From assembly GCA_965178585.1 (NCBI GenBank), contig OZ238267.1, positions 868,001 through 932,000 on the forward strand: 64,000 nucleotides of DNA, read 5' to 3'. The DNA is from Marifrigoribacter sp965178585 (lineage in GTDB: Bacteria; Bacteroidota; Bacteroidia; Flavobacteriales; Flavobacteriaceae). Positions 63,265 through 64,000 of this stretch are shown one piece after another. The position numbers and the translations under genes are program-made. The notes under the pieces are model-generated. The model was not told the origin of the DNA. It was given only the letters and a program-made list of their open reading frames with translations, and made no database searches. Numbering within the stretch: the first letter of the stretch is position 1; every line of letters begins with the position of its first letter.

Positions 63265-64000
63265 ATGTCATTTAAAAAAGAATTTAATACAAATCGTAAA
63301 ACTTGGAATAAAAAAGTAGCTGTTCATGCAGAAAGTGATTTTTACAATTTAAAAGAATTTAAAAAAGGCAAATCCTCTCTTAATAAATATGAATTAAAAG
63401 CTTTGGGAGATGTTTCAAATAAATCCTTGCTTCATTTGCAATGTCATTTTGGTCAAGATACTTTAAGTTGGGCTAGGATGGGAGCCAATTGCACCGGGAT
63501 AGATTTATCTGATGAAGGAATTAAATTAGCAAAACAGTTAAATGATGAGTTAAAATTAGATGCTAATTTTATGTGTTGTAATGTATTGGATGTTTCGAAA
63601 AATATAAGTGATCAGTTTGATATAGTTTTTACAAGTTATGGTACTATTGGTTGGCTGCCCGATTTAAAGCCTTGGGCAAAAATGATTTCTGAAAGATTAA
63701 AAAAGGGTGGTGTTTTTTATATGGTAGAATTTCATCCCATTGCTTGGATGTTTGATTATACTTCCAATCCTCCTAATTTAGCTTATGGTTATCATCAAAA
63801 AGAAGTGATTTATGAAGAATATGAAGGGACTTATGCAGATGAAAAGTCAAATATTAAAAGTAAGGACTATTCTTGGAATCACAGTCTAGGTGAAATTATA
63901 ACTTCTCTAACTAATGCTGGATTATCTATTGATTATTTAAATGAGTATGACGCTTCTCCATATAATATATTTCCTGAATTAGAAACTAATAATGATGGAT
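63265..64000 (+). CDS. Class I SAM-dependent methyltransferase (3' end outside window)
   Basis: 245 codons are visible from ATG 63265, 5 bases after the haloperoxidase-like gene stop. Motif I is LLHLQCHFGQDTLSWARMGA (about 56-75) with ANCTGIDLSDEGI, and DIVFTSYGTIGWLPDL follows. This CHFGQDTL type is common in uncharacterised Bacteroidota methyltransferases. The substrate is unknown. Only the extreme C-terminus appears to be missing. Confidence 0.82.
   Translation, partial: MSFKKEFNTNRKTWNKKVAVHAESDFYNLKEFKKGKSSLNKYELKALGDVSNKSLLHLQCHFGQDTLSWARMGANCTGIDLSDEGIKLAKQLNDELKLDANFMCCNVLDVSKNISDQFDIVFTSYGTIGWLPDLKPWAKMISERLKKGGVFYMVEFHPIAWMFDYTSNPPNLAYGYHQKEVIYEEYEGTYADEKSNIKSKDYSWNHSLGEIITSLTNAGLSIDYLNEYDASPYNIFPELETNNDG

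Noticed and set aside
1..64000. CRISPR arrays, transposases, integrases, tRNA or rRNA genes
   Set aside because: No regularly spaced repeats, recombinase proteins or RNA gene folds were recognised on reading; a tRNA and covariance-model scan would settle this.

Overview
The window is AT-rich chromosomal DNA from a member of the Bacteroidota, most likely a marine Flavobacteriaceae. The evidence is as follows. Six predicted secreted proteins end in a type IX secretion system (T9SS) type A sorting domain. Two T9SS machinery or accessory genes (PorT/SprT-like and a Plug-domain protein) are present. The outer-membrane assembly lipoprotein TamL is found. A complete Na+-translocating NADH:quinone reductase (nqrA-F) with ApbE points to sodium energetics. 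Many genes are preceded by the Bacteroidota -7 promoter element TAnnTTTG. No rRNA, tRNA, CRISPR array, transposase or prophage was seen.

Layout. 1-4617: partial tamL, a TrmH-family RNA methyltransferase, porT and ubiE/menG. 4748-7602: trkA-trkH potassium uptake. 7627-10683: aminotransferase, fatty acid desaturase, rsmG. 10762-17043: a redox/secretion block with two Omp28-like thioredoxin-fold proteins (one T9SS cargo, one lipoprotein), a TlpA-like thioredoxin, a predicted outer-membrane barrel and another T9SS cargo. 17124-18749: pruA. 18867-20581: an overlapping NRDE/TANGO2-like plus predicted cysteine-hydrolase pair. 20578-24996: DUF3667 membrane protein, an unknown protein, a group II PLP decarboxylase and the T9SS Plug-domain protein. 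25174-31240: nqrABCDEF. 31389-33980: a large T9SS-exported M28 peptidase. 34240-35606: a small conserved protein plus apbE.

35603-40172 is a leftward operon (gpmI, thioredoxin-like lipoprotein, HAD hydrolase, map, methyltransferase). A GxxExxY gene sits between map and the methyltransferase, flanked by inverted CACGAATT-type repeats. 40455-43501 holds a TPR/LuxR-type sensor-regulator, a palindrome-rich 394-base intergenic region, a 51-residue protein and a small T9SS cargo. 43554-47871 holds a frameshifted M48 peptidase, a VanY-like M15 peptidase, an Asp-box (sialidase-like) T9SS protein, a GNAT enzyme and PepE. 47955-52464 holds two paralogous carboxypeptidase-regulatory-domain proteins, a DUF6702-like protein and an M1 aminopeptidase. 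52553-53860 holds two CxxCH haem-binding proteins and tatA.

53861-60967 is a seven-gene kynurenine/2-aminomuconate operon (kynU, kmo, ridA-like, aldehyde dehydrogenase, SDR, ACMSD-like amidohydrolase, O-methyltransferase). 61104-63259 is a vanadium-haloperoxidase-like T9SS protein split by a frameshift. The window ends inside a SAM methyltransferase gene.

Most notable observations: the GxxExxY cassette, whose terminal repeats overlap the stop codon of map and form the GTG start of the methyltransferase; the palindrome-dense region downstream of the TPR/LuxR regulator; two single-base frameshifts in otherwise intact enzymes; a kynurenine operon lacking 3-hydroxyanthranilate dioxygenase and carrying an SDR without the YxxxK dyad; and non-standard flavinylation motifs in NqrB and NqrC.
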